Of a stretch of DNA of 64,000 nt, positions 37,987 through 46,810 are shown one piece after another. Made by a program: the position numbers and the translations under genes. Within the stretch, counting starts at the first letter, position 1, and each line of letters starts with the position of its first letter. The notes under the pieces are model-generated. The model saw nothing but the letters and a program-made list of their open reading frames with translations, did no database searches and was not told the origin of the DNA. This DNA comes from Minicystis rosea. GTDB taxonomy: Bacteria; Myxococcota_A; Polyangia; Polyangiales; Polyangiaceae. The stretch is taken from NCBI GenBank assembly GCA_001931535.1, contig CP016211.1:5935573-5999572 (forward strand), given 5' to 3'.

Positions 37987-38091
37987 ATGCCGTGTGACTC
38001 CGGGCTTCCGGAGCTGCTCCACGAGTTCGACGGCGAGCACCTCGTGCCCGTGCGGTGCCCGCGGCCAAACCTCCGCGTGCCGCGATCATGA
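37987..38091 (+). CDS. Possible short peptide between two rSAM genes
   Basis: The 34-residue frame starts at ATG 37987 (40 residues from GTG 37969) and ends TGA 38089-38091, between the rSAM gene at 36537 and the atypical rSAM/DUF483 gene at 38224. It reads CDSGLPELLHEFDGEHLVPV then RCPRPNLRV, like a peptide with an acidic leader and a Cys/Pro core. There is no clear ribosome-binding site. It is offered only as a candidate substrate or a chance frame. Confidence 0.25.
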   Translation: MPCDSGLPELLHEFDGEHLVPVRCPRPNLRVPRS

Positions 38092-38223
38092 GCGTCATCA
38101 CGCGCGCCGCTCCGCGCGTGGCCACCTCGGGTTGACGACCCCGATCCCCTCCACGATAGTGGTCGTGATGGCCCTCGCCCCGAACAGCGTCGCGCGCACC
38201 GCGCAGCCTCGCGCGGTGCCCGC

Positions 38224-40917
38224 GTGAGCGCGGCCCCGCGTCGCTCGATCGCCTTCCTCGATCTGCACGCGCGGGCCGATCAGTTTCAGGACGATGCCGC
38301 GCTCGGCGCGCTCGCCGCCGAGCTCGAAGCCGAGGGCCACGAGGTCTCGCTCGTGCGCAGCGTCCTCGCTGCGGATCCCGGCGGTGCCCCCGCGTGGCAC
38401 GCGCGCCTCGCAGCGTTCGTGCGCGAGGGCCGCTTCGATCTCGTCGTGCTCGCACGCGTTTGGGACGAGACCACCGTCGATGTGCTGCGCCGCGCGCTCG
38501 ACACGGGATCTCGCCTCGTCCGCCTCACGTCGGGCGTGCGCGCCGCGCTCGACGATCGCTTCGATCACGTCCTCGATTTCGAGGGCCTCGCGCGCCTCCT
38601 CGGCGGTGAGGCCGACCCCGCTCCCGCCGCATTTCGTCCGGTGAAGCCTGCCGAGCTGCGCCGCCGCGCCGCGTCCGCGCCGAGCAAGCTGCGCGTCCTC
38701 GCGCCGTCGGCGTTGCCCGGCCTCGTCGAGCGCGAGATCGGCGCGCGCCCCACCATCTCCGGCCCCGCCTCCGGCTGTCCCTTCCTCCTCGACGCCGGCA
38801 AGAGCCCCATTTTCGCGGGCCTCGGCGCCGATCCCGCGAAGCTCGCCGGCGTGCAGATGAAGGGCTGCACCTTCTGTCTCGACAACACCGGATCGTTCGC
38901 CGCGCCCACCGAAGCCGCGGTGCTCGACGCCTGGCTCGGTCAGCTTCGCCGGCACCGCGCCGAGAATCCCCATCTCCGCGAGGTCCTCCTCACCGACGAG
39001 CGCCCACACCCGTATTTGCCCGCGTTCTTCCGCGCGCTCCTCGCCGATCCTTCGCTCGGCCCCATCGAGCTTCTCTGGAAGAGCCGCGTCGATTGGCTCT
39101 TGGAGTTCGCCGACACCACCGTGGCCGAAGCGGCCGCGCTCGCCGCCGAGCACGGCAGCGTCCTGCATCTTTATCTCGTCGGATTCGAGAGCTTCGATCA
39201 GTTCCATCTCGACCTCTTCAACAAGGGCGTGACCGTCGCCGACAACGTCGCGGCCATCGAGAAGATGCGCGCGCTCGGCGCCCGCTTTCCGCGCTCCTTC
39301 GAATACCGGCGCCATCGCGCGCACGGCGTCGTCCTCTTCACCCCGTGGACCACGCCCGAATCCCTGCTCGAAAACGCGCGCTGGATGCGGCGTGTCCGCT
39401 TCCACGAGCTCCGCTCCGAAGCCGTGCGCACACGCCTGCGCCTCTACCCGCGCGTCCCTCTTCACGCGCTCGCCGAGAAGGACGGTCTCCTCGTCTCCTC
39501 GTTCGACGAGGGCCGCCCCGATCGCGCCGCCGAGCAAGGCTACGACGCCAGCGTCCCGTGGCGCTTCCAGCACCCGCACATGGAAGCGATCTTCCGCGCG
39601 GCCAACGATTTCGGCCGCGCCTCGTCGCTCCCCGACGCCGATCTCCTCGAGATCGCCACACGCCTCGTCACGCGCCACCCCGGCCTCGCCAAAGAGCCCG
39701 ACGTCGCCTGGCTCCCGCTGCGCCAGGCCCTTCGATCGTGGGGCGGCCCCGGCCCGGCCGGCACGCTTCGCATCGACGCCTCGCTCCTCGGCGCTGACCC
39801 CGAAATCGAGCTCATCCTCCGCGGCCACAAGCGTGCTTGTCTCAAGGAAGCCGTCCTCCGCGCCGAGGCCGAAGGCCTGTGCCGCGCCTACCGCGCCATG
39901 GGCCTCGTCGCCGACATCGTCGAGCTGCACGGGCTCGAGCAGGGCCGCGACGCGCACGAGCGCGGCACCGATTACGCCATCGTCGCCGTCGCCGCCGATC
40001 GCGCCTCCCTCGACGAGGTCCTCACCGCGCAGCGCGCTCACGCTTCGGCGCAGGGCAAAGCCGCCGTCGAAATCATGGGCGCGCTCATGGGTTATCCCCC
40101 GTGCTGCGTGCAAGCCTTCCTCGCGCAGCGCACGCGCGGCGACAACCTCGACAACGAGCGCCTCACCTTCCGTCGCGATCCCGGAGCATCGCTCCACCCG
40201 TTCACGCATCGCATCGGCGGTGTCCGCCTCCTCTCCCATCACCCCTGCTCCCCGTCCTGCCCTGGATCCATTCGTATCGGCGAGCAGATCTTCGAGGCGC
40301 TCTCCTCCATCGACGAGGCGGCCGCGACGCTCGCACGGGAGCGCATCCATCGTCCTGTCCTGTTCCTCGACTACCAACGTCGTTTGGAGCTCCAAGGTGC
40401 TTGGGAGGGAGATCGCTTTCGCGTCGATCACGCCACGAGCCTCGACGAGCCTCGCCACCTCGGCGTCGACACCGCGGCCATCACGGCCGTCGATCTCACA
40501 CCGACCTTGGTCCGCTTCCACCTTCGCGGCGGCGCCCGGGCCGACATCCGCTCCCCTCACCCTCTCCTCACCACGCCCGGCGCCCCGCTCGCCCCCGCGG
40601 CACTTGCGGCCATCGGCGGCCCGCTCGACGCCGACACGCGCGCTCCTTCGATTCCCTCGCTGCCCGCTGCCTTCCGCCCCGGCGTGCGCGTCCACGAATA
40701 CCGCATCACCGCGATCGACACCCGCGACGCCGCCCACGCGATCACGCTTGCCCGCGACGATCATCGCTTCGTGATCCGCGCTCGCCCCCACGATCCTGCC
40801 CAGCGCTACACCCTCCGTCGCGGCATCTGGGCCCTCGACATCGACGATGCCGAATCGCTCCCTCCCGCGGCCCGCATGGCCCTCGGCGTCCTCGTGCGCG
40901 CGCTCCCGGAGCGTTGA
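38224..40917 (+). CDS. B12-type domain + atypical radical SAM domain + DUF483-like domain
   Basis: The 897-residue protein starts at GTG 38224. Residues 1-170 are a Rossmann-like cobalamin-binding-type region. The rSAM-like barrel is unusual: the Fe-S Cys set looks like C185 ... C215-x2-C218 (SGCPFLL ... MKGCTFC) rather than CxxxCxxC. It has LLTDERPHPY, LFNKGVTVADN and long conserved barrel segments. Residues ~600-720 hold the DUF483-like part with MGYPPCCVQAF (Cys627-628) and HHPCSPSC. The DUF483 motif also occurs in the protein at 46811, in the same array. Together they point to a dedicated partner for a bound cofactor or peptide. Confidence 0.75.
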   Translation: MSAAPRRSIAFLDLHARADQFQDDAALGALAAELEAEGHEVSLVRSVLAADPGGAPAWHARLAAFVREGRFDLVVLARVWDETTVDVLRRALDTGSRLVRLTSGVRAALDDRFDHVLDFEGLARLLGGEADPAPAAFRPVKPAELRRRAASAPSKLRVLAPSALPGLVEREIGARPTISGPASGCPFLLDAGKSPIFAGLGADPAKLAGVQMKGCTFCLDNTGSFAAPTEAAVLDAWLGQLRRHRAENPHLREVLLTDERPHPYLPAFFRALLADPSLGPIELLWKSRVDWLLEFADTTVAEAAALAAEHGSVLHLYLVGFESFDQFHLDLFNKGVTVADNVAAIEKMRALGARFPRSFEYRRHRAHGVVLFTPWTTPESLLENARWMRRVRFHELRSEAVRTRLRLYPRVPLHALAEKDGLLVSSFDEGRPDRAAEQGYDASVPWRFQHPHMEAIFRAANDFGRASSLPDADLLEIATRLVTRHPGLAKEPDVAWLPLRQALRSWGGPGPAGTLRIDASLLGADPEIELILRGHKRACLKEAVLRAEAEGLCRAYRAMGLVADIVELHGLEQGRDAHERGTDYAIVAVAADRASLDEVLTAQRAHASAQGKAAVEIMGALMGYPPCCVQAFLAQRTRGDNLDNERLTFRRDPGASLHPFTHRIGGVRLLSHHPCSPSCPGSIRIGEQIFEALSSIDEAAATLARERIHRPVLFLDYQRRLELQGAWEGDRFRVDHATSLDEPRHLGVDTAAITAVDLTPTLVRFHLRGGARADIRSPHPLLTTPGAPLAPAALAAIGGPLDADTRAPSIPSLPAAFRPGVRVHEYRITAIDTRDAAHAITLARDDHRFVIRARPHDPAQRYTLRRGIWALDIDDAESLPPAARMALGVLVRALPER

Positions 40918-41074
40918 TTACGCCTGCGCCCCACAGAACAGCCAACATCGTTTGAGAGGCGCATCGCGGGCGAGACGAGCGGCGGCTACGTCGTCGCGCA
41001 CACCGCCGAAGCCATCGAGTCCGCATTGCGCGGAGCGCCCTGACGGTCATCCATCGATTCGCTCACGGCTCGCC

Positions 41075-42184
41075 CTACCGCTTCCGCGGCAACCGTAGAT
41101 CCGAAGGCGGGAGCGGCGACAAGGGCGCGTGGGGCACCGTCTGGTACCAATACGCCACCGACGCATACTCGTCGGCGCGATCGTTGGCGTGCCCATGCTC
41201 GATGGTGGCCCGAATCGATCGCTCGAACGTGATCGGCGCATCGAGGTGGAATCGATACAAGCTCCACTTCTCCCCCGCGCGCTCCCGGCCCACCACCGGC
41301 GCGCCGAAGCTCCCGAATTGAAAGGGCTGCCCGCCGAAGTTCCACGCGCCGAGGAAGTAATCCTCGGTGCCCGTTCCGTGGATGCTGGGCCGCTCCTCTC
41401 CATCGACGAAGAACATCTCGTCGCCTTCACCCCACCATCCATCCGAGCCTTGAATCAACGACAGCGTCACGCCCACGAGGTGCCCGCGCCCCTTGGCCTC
41501 GAGAAGCACCCAGTTTCCTTCGCCGGACACGTTCTTTCCACCTCGCTCCGGCGTCGGCGTCCCAGCCCGGTATTGCGCGTGGAAGTACAACGTATCGTCC
41601 GGCAGCGGGGCCCGCTCCGCGCGATAATCGATGTTGAAATAGAAGGCATCCACCCGCAAAGGCCCCTGGTTCTCCACGGTGATCCGCCCCCGTTTCCGGA
41701 ACGGCATGGGGAAGGAGGCGTTGAGCGCGTGGTTCGGTGCGACGGCGAGCGGAATGGATTGATAGGTGATGTACTCTCCCAGCCCCAAGCCGAAGAACGC
41801 ACCGATGGGCGCCTCCACGCTCGGGCTCTCTTCGTCGTCCCAATACATGCGCAGAATCAGGTTCTTCAGGTGATCCTGATCTTGGCTGGCGATGGTCATC
41901 CACATGTGCGAGACGACGCCCGGCCCCGAAGCGTCGAGCAGCGTCAGCGTCTCTCCGGGGCTCACGCGGCGCGCATCCCCATTGCCGCCGGATCGATCGT
42001 AGCTGGACGAGCGCGCCATCGTGTAGCCGAGCGGGCGCGTGATCCAATCCAGATCCGCGCGCGCGGCGCCGCTCCCATGCTCGGCGATGCGCGGCCCCGA
42101 TCCCGCGGCGCCCGGCGCGGAAGCCGGCGCCGGACACGACAGCAAACCACTCGACACCGCGAGAACGAGCGAAAGCCTGCGCAT
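41075..42184 (-). CDS. DUF2961/GH172-like glycoside hydrolase, lipoprotein
   Basis: The 369-residue protein starts at ATG 42182-42184, with GGAGG 6-7 nt upstream; its signal peptide ends LLSC. The signature HGTGTEDYFLGAWNFGG and the GDEMFFVDGEE block identify the DUF2961/GH172 family, which includes alpha-D-fructofuranosidase, arabinofuranosidase and difructose-anhydride enzymes. It ends a three-gene block with a GH113-like and a GH1 gene on the same strand, so it is probably part of a polysaccharide-degradation unit at the cell surface. The precise sugar is unknown. Confidence 0.8.
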   Translation of the reverse strand: MRRLSLVLAVSSGLLSCPAPASAPGAAGSGPRIAEHGSGAARADLDWITRPLGYTMARSSSYDRSGGNGDARRVSPGETLTLLDASGPGVVSHMWMTIASQDQDHLKNLILRMYWDDEESPSVEAPIGAFFGLGLGEYITYQSIPLAVAPNHALNASFPMPFRKRGRITVENQGPLRVDAFYFNIDYRAERAPLPDDTLYFHAQYRAGTPTPERGGKNVSGEGNWVLLEAKGRGHLVGVTLSLIQGSDGWWGEGDEMFFVDGEERPSIHGTGTEDYFLGAWNFGGQPFQFGSFGAPVVGRERAGEKWSLYRFHLDAPITFERSIRATIEHGHANDRADEYASVAYWYQTVPHAPLSPLPPSDLRLPRKR

Positions 42185-42257
42185 CGATTGCCCTCCGCGC
42201 GCACACGAAGCCATCTTCGTGCCGAGCGAGCCCAGCCATGCACCGCTTTGAGGATGC

Positions 42258-43256
42258 CTATGGGCCTTTGGCCCGCTCCGTGAACATCCGTCGGATCACC
42301 GCCTCTGCGGGCTTTCCCAAGGTGCCGAATCCGAGCGGATCTTCCGTGCGTGGGTCGCTCTCCGCCCACACGTTCACGCGCATCAAATCGCGATCTCCCT
42401 CCCAAGCTCGGCGAAAAGCCTCGAAGCAGCGGGCCTGGAGATCGGGATCCGGCGGCGCCTTCGTGCTCCCATCCCAAGGGCGCGCGGCCGCGTGCGTCAT
42501 CGAAGGATAACCAATCTCGCTGATGTGCACGGGCCGCCCGTGGGCATGGGCGACGCGGAGGATCTTGTCGCGAATCGCGCGCCAACGCGCATCGAGCCGC
42601 TCCTGTGTCGGCTCGTCGTGATCGTCGAGCGGGTAATAGGCAGAGACACCGACGGCGTCCGCGTCGCTCCAGAAGCCGACATCGAGATCGGACCAATTGA
42701 CCGTCACGATCAGCGGCCCCGCAAACACCGTTCGCACCGCCGCGAGCACCCGAGACCATTCTTTCGAGCGGCGGTAGAGCCGGGTGAGCTCGGTCCCCAC
42801 CACGAATTCGCTCGCTCCGATCTCCTGCGCGTCGCGGGCCAACGCCACGATCCAGCGTGTGTAGCTCTCGAACCAGCCCTCGCGATCGCGGGGCTCGAAC
42901 TCACCACGCCACTCCCACCGCTTGCCAGCCACGATGGGAAGAAACGACACCGAAAACCCCGCATCGCGCCCTGCCCGCGCCAGATCGAAGGCCCGCGCCC
43001 GTGAAGCGATCTCGCACGATCCCACGTCCCGAGAGCGGATGTCGCTCTGGCATCCGAAGAGGGGAATCGCGAGGTGCCGCGCGCCCGTGGCCTTCATGCG
43101 CGCAAACAACGCTTCGAGCACCTCGGGCGGCAGCTCGACGTCCCAAAGCGTGAGCACGTAACCGTCGTGGCGCGCATCGGTGAAGGGCACCGGCGTGCGC
43201 GTGTCCCGGGGCGCGCACCACGAGGAGAACGGGCAACGGAGGCGCGGCCAACGCAT
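42258..43256 (-). CDS. GH113-like TIM-barrel glycosidase
   Basis: The 332-residue protein has FVVGTELTRL (acid/base Glu) and HISEIGYPS (nucleophile Glu) on the strands expected for GH113-like barrels, along with WRGEFEP and DAVGVSAYYPL. GH113 members known to me are beta-mannanases. It has no signal peptide at the chosen start. Its start sits next to the GH1 stop (43257), so the two are co-transcribed. Another clan GH-A family is possible. Confidence 0.65.
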   Translation of the reverse strand: MRWPRLRCPFSSWCAPRDTRTPVPFTDARHDGYVLTLWDVELPPEVLEALFARMKATGARHLAIPLFGCQSDIRSRDVGSCEIASRARAFDLARAGRDAGFSVSFLPIVAGKRWEWRGEFEPRDREGWFESYTRWIVALARDAQEIGASEFVVGTELTRLYRRSKEWSRVLAAVRTVFAGPLIVTVNWSDLDVGFWSDADAVGVSAYYPLDDHDEPTQERLDARWRAIRDKILRVAHAHGRPVHISEIGYPSMTHAAARPWDGSTKAPPDPDLQARCFEAFRRAWEGDRDLMRVNVWAESDPRTEDPLGFGTLGKPAEAVIRRMFTERAKGP

Positions 43257-44723
43257 TCAGCGACGCGGGCTCCTCCTCAGGATCTCTCCGGTGTACACGC
43301 GCGCGCTCGGGCGCGGCACGCGGCGGAGATCCTCTTCATAGCGAATCGCCACGAGGCCGAAGCGCTTCGAATAGCCTTCGAGCCACTCGAAGTTGTCGGT
43401 CAGGCTCCAGTGATAATATCCGCGCACGTCGAGCGGCGGGCCCGCCTCACTGCCACGCATCACCCGATCGAGCGAGGCCAGGTGATCGCGAAGGAACGCC
43501 GGCCGCCGGCTGTCCTCCTCGTCCGCGAGGCCATTCTCGGTGACCGCGAGCGGCAAGCTCGGATGGCGCAGAGCCGCGGCGCGCAGCACGCGCTCGAGCC
43601 CCTCGGGAGCGATGCCCCAACCATTGTCGCCCCGCGGACCCTTCGGCACTCGGAGGTCCACACGAATGGCGCTCCGCGCGTCGTACTTCACACGCCAGCG
43701 CATGTAGTAATTGATCCCGAGCCAATCGAGCACGGGCCCGCGCGCCCTGTCCCTCGGCGGAAAGGCACGCTCGAAGCGCGCGGCGCCCGGGATCTCATCG
43801 GGGATGTCGAAGGCCATCCGATCACCGACGAGGCCGCGAAGGAAAGCCCAGCTCGAGAGCTCGGCGAGGATGGATGTGGCGGCGCGATCCTTGGGATCGT
43901 CGGGATCGAAAGGCTCGTAGTCGGCCACCGCGTGCGCGAGGCCCACACCGCGCAGGCTTCCATCGGCGCCGCGCGCGTCGGGCGAGATGCCTTGTCGCGC
44001 ATGGATCATCGCGGCCACGAGCCGGTGCGCCTCTGCGAGGTGATAGGCCGTGTCGAAGGCGTCGGGCAGCGATCGGACCAGGGGCGGGACGATGCCTTTC
44101 AGATACCCCATCTCCACGAGGATCATGGGCTCGTTGAAGGTGATCCAGAGATCGCAGAGATCGTCGAGCGCCGCGACGACGCGCGTCGCGTACGCCAGAA
44201 AGATCTCCGGCGCCTCGCGCCTAGCCCAGCCGCCGCGCGCGTGGAACCAGCGCGGATGGGTGAAATGATGGAGCGCGATCATCGGACGGATCCCGCGATC
44301 GCGCATGGCGCCGATCATCCGCCGATAATGCTGGAGGACCTCGTCGGAATAGACGCCCGGCGCCGGGTTGACCTTCTCCCAGGCAATCGAGGTTCGCAGC
44401 GTCGCGAGGCCGATGGCCTTCGCTTCCAGGTAATCCTCGTCGTAGCGGTTCCAGAAATCGGTGGCGCGATCCGCGGTGTCACCGCCAAGGATGGTGGGTT
44501 TCCCGTTCCTCGTCTCGTGCTCGAACGCGTACCAATCACCGTGCTCGCCGCCGCCTTCGCGTCCTTCGGTCTGATGTGCAGAGAAGGCCGCTCCCCACAG
44601 AAACGAAGATGGATAAGACGGCGGCAGCGGCGGAGGCGCGGCCGGCGCGCGGCGGAAGAGCCGAACGATGCGCGAGAGCATCGCGCCGAGCGCCGTGACG
44701 AGGCAGTTCCTAGAGCGCGGCAT
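43257..44723 (-). CDS. GH1 beta-glucosidase-type glycoside hydrolase
   Basis: The 488-residue protein (474 if ATG 44679-44681 is the start) has the full GH1 set: FLWGAAFSAHQTEG, TFNEP (acid/base), HWSLTDNFEW and TENGLAD (nucleophile Glu). GH1 enzymes hydrolyse beta-linked disaccharides or glycosides in the cytosol. A short hydrophobic stretch near the start of the longer form is not a convincing signal. It heads the glycoside block GH1, GH113-like, GH172, which interrupts the rSAM array. Confidence 0.9.
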   Translation of the reverse strand: MPRSRNCLVTALGAMLSRIVRLFRRAPAAPPPLPPSYPSSFLWGAAFSAHQTEGREGGGEHGDWYAFEHETRNGKPTILGGDTADRATDFWNRYDEDYLEAKAIGLATLRTSIAWEKVNPAPGVYSDEVLQHYRRMIGAMRDRGIRPMIALHHFTHPRWFHARGGWARREAPEIFLAYATRVVAALDDLCDLWITFNEPMILVEMGYLKGIVPPLVRSLPDAFDTAYHLAEAHRLVAAMIHARQGISPDARGADGSLRGVGLAHAVADYEPFDPDDPKDRAATSILAELSSWAFLRGLVGDRMAFDIPDEIPGAARFERAFPPRDRARGPVLDWLGINYYMRWRVKYDARSAIRVDLRVPKGPRGDNGWGIAPEGLERVLRAAALRHPSLPLAVTENGLADEEDSRRPAFLRDHLASLDRVMRGSEAGPPLDVRGYYHWSLTDNFEWLEGYSKRFGLVAIRYEEDLRRVPRPSARVYTGEILRRSPRR

Positions 44724-44842
44724 TCCACGATCGATATGCGGCCCATGCTCACGGCAACAAGCCGGACCGATCCTGACGGGCGCGGTGAATCACGGGAAAT
44801 CCCGCACTGGGCGAAGGCCGCGCGAGCCGGGAAGAGACGATG

Positions 44843-46789
44843 TCACTCCGCCGCGGAGGGCGCGTGCACGGGCTTGAGCTCGTCGTCTCCATGGAGCGCC
44901 AGATAGCCGCGGCGCAGCCCATAACACTTGTTCTTGAGCTCGCAATCCTGGCACGCGGGCGTCTTCACGAACTCACCGCGATCGAAGCCTTCGGGGATGT
45001 CGCTGAGCGAGAAATAGGGCGACAGCTCCATGGGCACGAGGCACAGGGGAATCCCGCACATCGACTCGAAGCCTCCGATTTGCAAGCCGAGCGCCTTGGC
45101 CTCCTGCACGGCGAGCGCGAGGCTCGGGAGCGCCTCGGCGTAACGCGGGACGAGGGCCTTCTCCTTCGGCACCACGTCGCTCGACGGCGCCACGAAGGAG
45201 ATGTTCACGTACGCCCGCGGCCAGCGCGAGGCGACCAGGCGCACATAAGGCACGAGGTCCTCGATGTTGCGCTCGTGGATGACGAAATTGAGAATCAGGC
45301 ACACCGACGTCGCGCGATGGAGGTTGTCGATGCCGATCACCGACTTGTCGAAGGTGCCGGGCGCCTCCGTGATGGCGTCGGAGATCTCCGCGGTGCTGCC
45401 GTGGAGGGAGACGAACGCCTCCTCGATCCCGGCCTCCACCAAGGCATTCGTGAGCGCCGGATCCGCGAGGCGAATGGCGTTCGATTGGAGCCCGACGGGG
45501 TGAGAGCTGACCTGTTTGGCGAGCTTCACGTAGTCGACCAGATTGGCTGTCAGCGTCGGCTCGCCCCCGGAGAGCATCACCCGCGCGCCCGCCTCGCCCG
45601 CCGCGACGATGGCTTTGCGCACCGCCGCATCGCCCGCGGGCGGGAGATGCGTGGAGACGAAGCAGAAGCGGCAGGCCTGGTTGCAATGGAAGTTGACCCG
45701 AATGATGTGCTCTTCGATGACGCCCGTCTCGGGGCGCTCGAAGCGATTCGGCTGGGAGAGCTCGCGCGCGATCTGCTCCTCCACCGTGGCGATGAGCGAG
45801 AGCCGGCGGCGCACGCGGTCCTCGGTGATCGGGCGCATCGGTGGCGGGGCATGCCGTGCCAGATACGATATCGGCAGGCCCGAGCAACGGTCCTTCATCT
45901 GGCATCGATCACAGGCCTCGACCTGCCGGTGATCGGCGCGCAACGTCGCGCCCGGCGTCAGCGAATACAGGTGCGCGACGCGGTTCGGATGCGGGAATGC
46001 GCAGGGCGGAGGCCCGCTGTCGGGACCGAGCTTGAGGGCGATTCCCGCGCGCCGCGCCGACGCCTCCAACGCGGCAATCGCCTCCGCCGCCTGCTCGTAC
46101 GAGACCAGCTCGGCCGCATTCGGGCTCTCCACCGGCGTGCGGACGACGATGGACTTGATGCCGGAGAGGCGCTCGCCGAGCGCCTTTGCGAGGTGCCCCG
46201 GAAGATCGGCGAGGAGCGAAAGCGTGGACCGAATCACCACCGCGGCGATCTCGACGGCGACGCCGCCATCGATGAGCGCAGCGAGGCCCGCGAGCGTACG
46301 TGCGTGCCCGCCGGGATCGCGCGTCACGTCATCGAGCGCTTCGCCCCAACCGGAGAGGTTCACGCGCGCCGCGGTGAGCCCGGCCTCGCGCAACGCCCGC
46401 ACCCGCTGGGCGTCGAGCACGGTGGCATTGGTCTCGAGCACGAGGGACGCGGCCCCACCCTTCTTCGCGTAGGCCACGATCGACGGCAAATCCGAGCGCA
46501 GCGTGGGCTCACCGCCGCTCAGGACCACCTCGACCGCGCCGCCGCGCAGCGCCGCGTCGATGCGCGCGCGCACCGCGTCCCCACGAATGAACGCGCGCTC
46601 TTCGGCCGGGCGCCGATCCGTGCAATAGGTGCAATTCTGGTTGCACGTGAGGTTGGTGAGCACCCGATCGGACCGCATGGAGAGCACCAGCGTAGGCGAG
46701 CGCGACCGCGCCGCCAACCGCGACGGGCGCATCGGCCATCGTGGGCCGGAATCCCTTCGCGGCCGAGGCTTGACGCTCACGACGCGCAT
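44843..46789 (-). CDS. Tandem double radical SAM protein
   Basis: The 648-residue protein holds two complete rSAM domains. The first has NLTCNQNCTYCTD (Cys49, 53, 56), VLSGGEPTLRSDL and a Cys-rich end CDRCQMKDRCSGL. The second has NFHCNQACRFCFV (from ~369), MLSGGEPTLTANL, SLHGSTAEISDAITEAPGTF, and CQDCELKNKCYGLRRGYLALHGD. The C-terminal LALHGD segment repeats in the three-domain protein at 49793. The start is taken at ATG 46787-46789; the first 36 residues are basic and unusual, so the Met before SDRVLTN is an alternative. It is divergent from the DUF483-like gene at 46811. Confidence 0.85.
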   Translation of the reverse strand: MRVVSVKPRPRRDSGPRWPMRPSRLAARSRSPTLVLSMRSDRVLTNLTCNQNCTYCTDRRPAEERAFIRGDAVRARIDAALRGGAVEVVLSGGEPTLRSDLPSIVAYAKKGGAASLVLETNATVLDAQRVRALREAGLTAARVNLSGWGEALDDVTRDPGGHARTLAGLAALIDGGVAVEIAAVVIRSTLSLLADLPGHLAKALGERLSGIKSIVVRTPVESPNAAELVSYEQAAEAIAALEASARRAGIALKLGPDSGPPPCAFPHPNRVAHLYSLTPGATLRADHRQVEACDRCQMKDRCSGLPISYLARHAPPPMRPITEDRVRRRLSLIATVEEQIARELSQPNRFERPETGVIEEHIIRVNFHCNQACRFCFVSTHLPPAGDAAVRKAIVAAGEAGARVMLSGGEPTLTANLVDYVKLAKQVSSHPVGLQSNAIRLADPALTNALVEAGIEEAFVSLHGSTAEISDAITEAPGTFDKSVIGIDNLHRATSVCLILNFVIHERNIEDLVPYVRLVASRWPRAYVNISFVAPSSDVVPKEKALVPRYAEALPSLALAVQEAKALGLQIGGFESMCGIPLCLVPMELSPYFSLSDIPEGFDRGEFVKTPACQDCELKNKCYGLRRGYLALHGDDELKPVHAPSAAE

Positions 46790-46810
46790 CCCTCACATCA
46801 CGGTCGCAAC

